Assembly: GCA_039191605.1 (NCBI GenBank)
Contig: JBCCXL010000009.1
Location: 1 to 64,000 of the forward strand
DNA length: 64,000 nt
From: JBCCXL01 sp039191605
Lineage (GTDB): Bacteria; Acidobacteriota; Thermoanaerobaculia; Multivoradales; JAHZIX01
Reading direction: 5' to 3'
The notes beneath the pieces were generated by a model. The model searched no databases and was not told where the DNA came from. It saw only the letters and a list, made by a program, of their open reading frames with translations. The position numbers and the translations under genes are program-made. Positions 61,783 through 64,000 of the stretch are shown in pieces; the stretch's first letter is position 1, and the number at the start of each line of letters is the position of its first letter.

Positions 61783-62877
61783 ATGATCAAAGATCGCCCG
61801 CTCTCTGGCTCTCCCTGCTGCCCGACTCCGTCTCGCCCAGTCACATGCCCAGTCACATGCCCAGTTACGCGCCCTGGTACGCATTCCTTCCTGCTGCTGG
61901 TAGCGGCCCTCTTTCTGGCTCCCTCGCTGCTCGTCGCGGACCCTCAGCAGGGGGAATCGAGGAGCTCGCCTCGCCTAGAACGCGAGCTCAAGACCGACTA
62001 TCAACCAAGCTTTCCACCGCCCGCCCGCGCGCCTCAGCGCCAGCGGGTGCTGATCGATCGCCATCACGAGACCATCTTTCACCGCGAGCCAGGGCGAGGG
62101 GAGGACGAGCACGCGGCGCAGATCTGGCTTCGGCTGATGGAGCGAGAGGGCTTTGAGATTTCGTACCTGGACGCTCCTATCGACACCAAAGCGTTGGAGT
62201 CCGCCGATCTCTTCATTCTCGCCGGCCTGCCGGTGGAGACGGGGCTCCTGCATACCGCCCAAGATGGTGAGCAAACCGTCTTGACCCGCTCGCCGCTGCA
62301 GCGCTCCGAGATCGAAGCGTTGGGTCGCTGGATCGGCAAGGGGGGCGCGCTGATGATCTTCGCCAGCCATTACCCCAACGGTGGCGGAACCCGGCCGCTG
62401 CTGGATGCCCTCGGGGTGCGTTTTCGCGACGGCTTCGTGCATCATCCAGAACACCCCTCGCTGGGTGGGGGGCAGTGCTCTTGGTTCACCATGACCGAGG
62501 GGAACGGGCTGCTACGACAGCAGCACCCGATCCTGGCGACGCCGGCGGAGGGCCTGCCGGTGGCGGCGGTGCGATGGCTTTGCGGTGCCGCACTGATGCG
62601 CTATCCGCAGGACGTGGTGCTGGATCTACCGGATGCGACGGTGAACTTCAGTCCGCGGCCGGGGACTTCGATGGCCCGGGAGGTGAGCGACGACTACGCG
62701 GCGGCCTTGGCTTTCCCGTACGGAGCGGGGAAGGTCTTCGTCTCCGGCGATCAGGGGATCTTCCGCAACTTCGTCTATCGCTTCGGGCAGGAGTCTGTGC
62801 ACGTCACGATCACCGATCCAGAAGCGGAGAACGGGCATTTCCTGGTTCGCGTGATGCGCTGGCTCGGACAGCGCTAA
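61783..62877 (+). CDS. Secreted GATase-1-like (DUF4350/ThuA-like) protein
   Basis: 364 aa from ATG 61783 (GAGGAGA upstream); the frame reaches back to 61696 and overlaps lhgO. The N-terminal region includes three near-perfect 12-bp repeats (CPVTCPVTRP) and then a signal/anchor helix (SFLLLVAALFLAPSLLVA, about 35-52). The rest resembles class-I glutamine-amidotransferase-like Rossmann domains of unknown function: QRVLIDRHHETIFHREPG, ADLFILAGLPVE, EIEALGRWIGKGGALMIFAS, and VFVSGDQGIFRNF near the end. No catalytic Cys in the elbow is evident, so it may bind rather than cut. It is probably periplasmic. Confidence 0.6.
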   Translation: MIKDRPLSGSPCCPTPSRPVTCPVTCPVTRPGTHSFLLLVAALFLAPSLLVADPQQGESRSSPRLERELKTDYQPSFPPPARAPQRQRVLIDRHHETIFHREPGRGEDEHAAQIWLRLMEREGFEISYLDAPIDTKALESADLFILAGLPVETGLLHTAQDGEQTVLTRSPLQRSEIEALGRWIGKGGALMIFASHYPNGGGTRPLLDALGVRFRDGFVHHPEHPSLGGGQCSWFTMTEGNGLLRQQHPILATPAEGLPVAAVRWLCGAALMRYPQDVVLDLPDATVNFSPRPGTSMAREVSDDYAAALAFPYGAGKVFVSGDQGIFRNFVYRFGQESVHVTITDPEAENGHFLVRVMRWLGQR

Positions 62878-62883
62878 ATTCTG

Positions 62884-63003
62884 GGATTGGCTATCAATGG
62901 ACTGGCTATCAATGGACCGGCTATCTTGGGAGTGGCTCTTGTTGAGCTACCGATTTCCGGGTTGCCTATCGCCGGGCTGCCTATCGTAGGGCCCTGCATC
63001 CCT
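62884..63003 (+). repeat. 15-bp degenerate tandem repeat (pentapeptide-like in frame)
   Basis: Eight units of about GGACTGGCTATCAAT begin 7 bp after the stop of the preceding gene; the first two differ by one base and later ones drift. Read in one frame they give (A/P)-I-x-G-(L/P) pentads: AINGL AINGP AILGV ... PISGL PIAGL PIVGP. No ribosome site fits it, so I list it as a repeat, not a gene. Confidence 0.75.
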
Positions 63004-63035
63004 GGGCAGCCGCGATTGCGCCAGTCGGCGGCTGT

Positions 63036-63761
63036 TCACTCGCCGCTGGCTTCGGCAGCCTCACCGCGCTCTGCCGCCCCACCGCGGGGCAGCTCCCCCA
63101 GCAGCTCCCCCGATTCGCCCAGGGCTGGGTAGGGTATGCCGAGCTCCTTGCAGCGCTGCGCCAGGCGGGGATAGGCCCAGCGAAAGAGGGTGTTGCGAAA
63201 TTCATCGGGGCTCAGGCGGCTTTCGGCGAAGAGGCCGGCGGCCTCGCGCTGGCGGCGGGCCTCATAGAGCATCACCGCGGCGGCGACGGAAACATTGAGC
63301 GAGGCGACAAGCCCGTGCATGGGGATCATCACCTCACCATCGGCGATCGCCAACCCTTCTGGGGTGACTCCGTCTTTTTCCTGGCCCAAGAGCAGGGCGG
63401 TCGGCTGGGTCCAGTCCACCTCGAGGTAGGAATAGGCTCGCGGCGAGAGATGAGCGGCGAGAATGCGGACGCCGGGCATCGTGCGCCGAATCTCCTCGGC
63501 GGCGTCTTCGATGCTCGAGTGCCGGCGGGTCTTCACCCACTTGTTGACGCCGGCGCCAGAGCCGGGGCTGCGCACCAGGCGGACCCGATGGGGGCGCTGG
63601 GTCGGCACCGCGTGGGCGAGGGGAATCCCCACCGCGTCGCAGGTGCGCAGGATCGCGGCGAGATTGTGTCCTTTGTGCACCTGTTCGAGAATGACCGTGA
63701 GGTCCGGCTGTCGGTGCTGCAGCGTTTGACGGAGGCGATGAAAGCGTCGGGGAGTGATCAT
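63036..63761 (-). CDS. trmH: tRNA (guanosine-18-2'-O)-methyltransferase TrmH
   Basis: 241 aa. It aligns along its length with E. coli TrmH: RRFHRLRQTLQHRQPDLTV, LEQVHKGHNLAAILRTCDAV (motif 1, Arg nucleophile assistant), ALLLGQEKDGVT (motif 2) and MIPMHGLVASLNVSVAAAVM (motif 3), the SPOUT knot. The C-terminal FRWAYPRLAQRCKELGIPYP extension is also conserved. It uses SAM to methylate G18 in the tRNA D-loop. It is convergent with the GATase-like gene and ends with a Gly/Glu-rich tail. Confidence 0.94.
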   Translation of the reverse strand: MITPRRFHRLRQTLQHRQPDLTVILEQVHKGHNLAAILRTCDAVGIPLAHAVPTQRPHRVRLVRSPGSGAGVNKWVKTRRHSSIEDAAEEIRRTMPGVRILAAHLSPRAYSYLEVDWTQPTALLLGQEKDGVTPEGLAIADGEVMIPMHGLVASLNVSVAAAVMLYEARRQREAAGLFAESRLSPDEFRNTLFRWAYPRLAQRCKELGIPYPALGESGELLGELPRGGAAERGEAAEASGE

Positions 63762-63953
63762 GGACAGTGTGCGCGGGCCTGAGTCGATAGGCAGTAAAGT
63801 CCGAAGATCGGAGCGCGAGGACTTCGCGCCGAGACTAACACCGGCGTTTCATCCTCCTCAAAGTTTTCCAACCCATCGCCGCGGTCGGGCCTCAGCGATA
63901 GGTCCCGTCGAGGTGATCTTAGGACCTCGCGCCAAAGAGCTTGGAGAGTGCGT

Positions 63954-64000
63954 GTGCAGGAGTCGATTCTCTTGTCCGTTGAAGATCGTCTGCGCGAAGA
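63954..64000 (+). CDS. Possible 5' end of a gene running off the window
   Basis: GTG 63954 opens QESILLSVEDRLRE to the window edge, with GGAG 7 nt upstream. Fifteen codons are too few to name a family. The rest of 63762-63953 shows no gene. Confidence 0.3.
   Translation, partial: MQESILLSVEDRLRE

Noticed and set aside
62887..63132. Plus-strand frame with pentapeptide-like repeats
   Set aside because: No ribosome site, runs antisense into trmH and is explained by a 15-bp minisatellite; kept only as a repeat and a finding.

Overview
The window is a high-GC chromosomal segment from a Gram-negative (diderm) bacterium. It carries an LpxC-type lipid A deacetylase, RND efflux genes, an LPS/EPS-type glycosyltransferase block and Rhs debris. 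A permease of the type called 'acidobacterial duplicated orphan permease', plus two large propeller-type sensor kinases, point to Acidobacteriota, perhaps the Thermoanaerobaculia. That placement is inference; no rRNA gene is present and I saw no tRNA gene.

Layout. 0.1-2.1 kb: an Rhs core remnant and an acyltransferase-3/C-type-lectin fusion. 2.4-5.05 kb: an OpuB-like osmolyte ABC importer behind a 35-bp minisatellite. 5.05-12.5 kb: two divergent arms, LPLAT-GT2-CLF-KS-ACP on minus and acyl-AMP ligase-NodB deacetylase on plus, resembling a reduced aryl-polyene-like lipid cluster without its own ketoreductase or dehydratase. 12.8-17.1 kb: an RND adaptor and pump. 17.3-18.6 kb: an unusual receiver-domain/LpxC fusion. 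18.8-28.4 kb: a surface polysaccharide block (polyprenyl-P sugar transferase, four GT4 enzymes, a methyltransferase and a GT39-like membrane protein). 30.1-36.1 kb: the fatty-acid operon yceD-rpmF-plsX-fabD-fabG-acpP-fabF, with no fabH and a plsX that seems to need a CTG start.

36.2-39.6 kb: a locus of two paralogous secreted 7-Cys mini-proteins, a membrane-anchored CPPC thioredoxin-like protein and a 6-bladed beta-propeller with a His-rich tail. Between the two mini-protein genes lies a decayed copy of the 3' end of the thioredoxin-like gene, which records a tandem duplication. 40-42.6 kb: mdh, then a two-gene split borosin RiPP cluster (precursor plus alpha-N-methyltransferase) with a good promoter and two hairpins between the genes. 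42.7-48.4 kb: two overlapping hybrid-style sensor kinases with no response regulator beside them. 48.6-51.4 kb: Lon with two low-complexity insertions.

51.4-52.6 kb is gene-free. 52.6-57.7 kb: a stand-alone peptidyl carrier protein, a NodU/CmcH-type carbamoyltransferase and a large SGNH-hydrolase-like protein. 57.9-63.8 kb: an ADOP permease, LhgO, a secreted GATase-like protein and TrmH. Short minisatellites (10-35 bp units) recur in spacers and in variable coding ends throughout.

The strongest candidates for undescribed biology are the borosin cluster, the Cys-rich peptide/thioredoxin/propeller locus and the REC-LpxC fusion.
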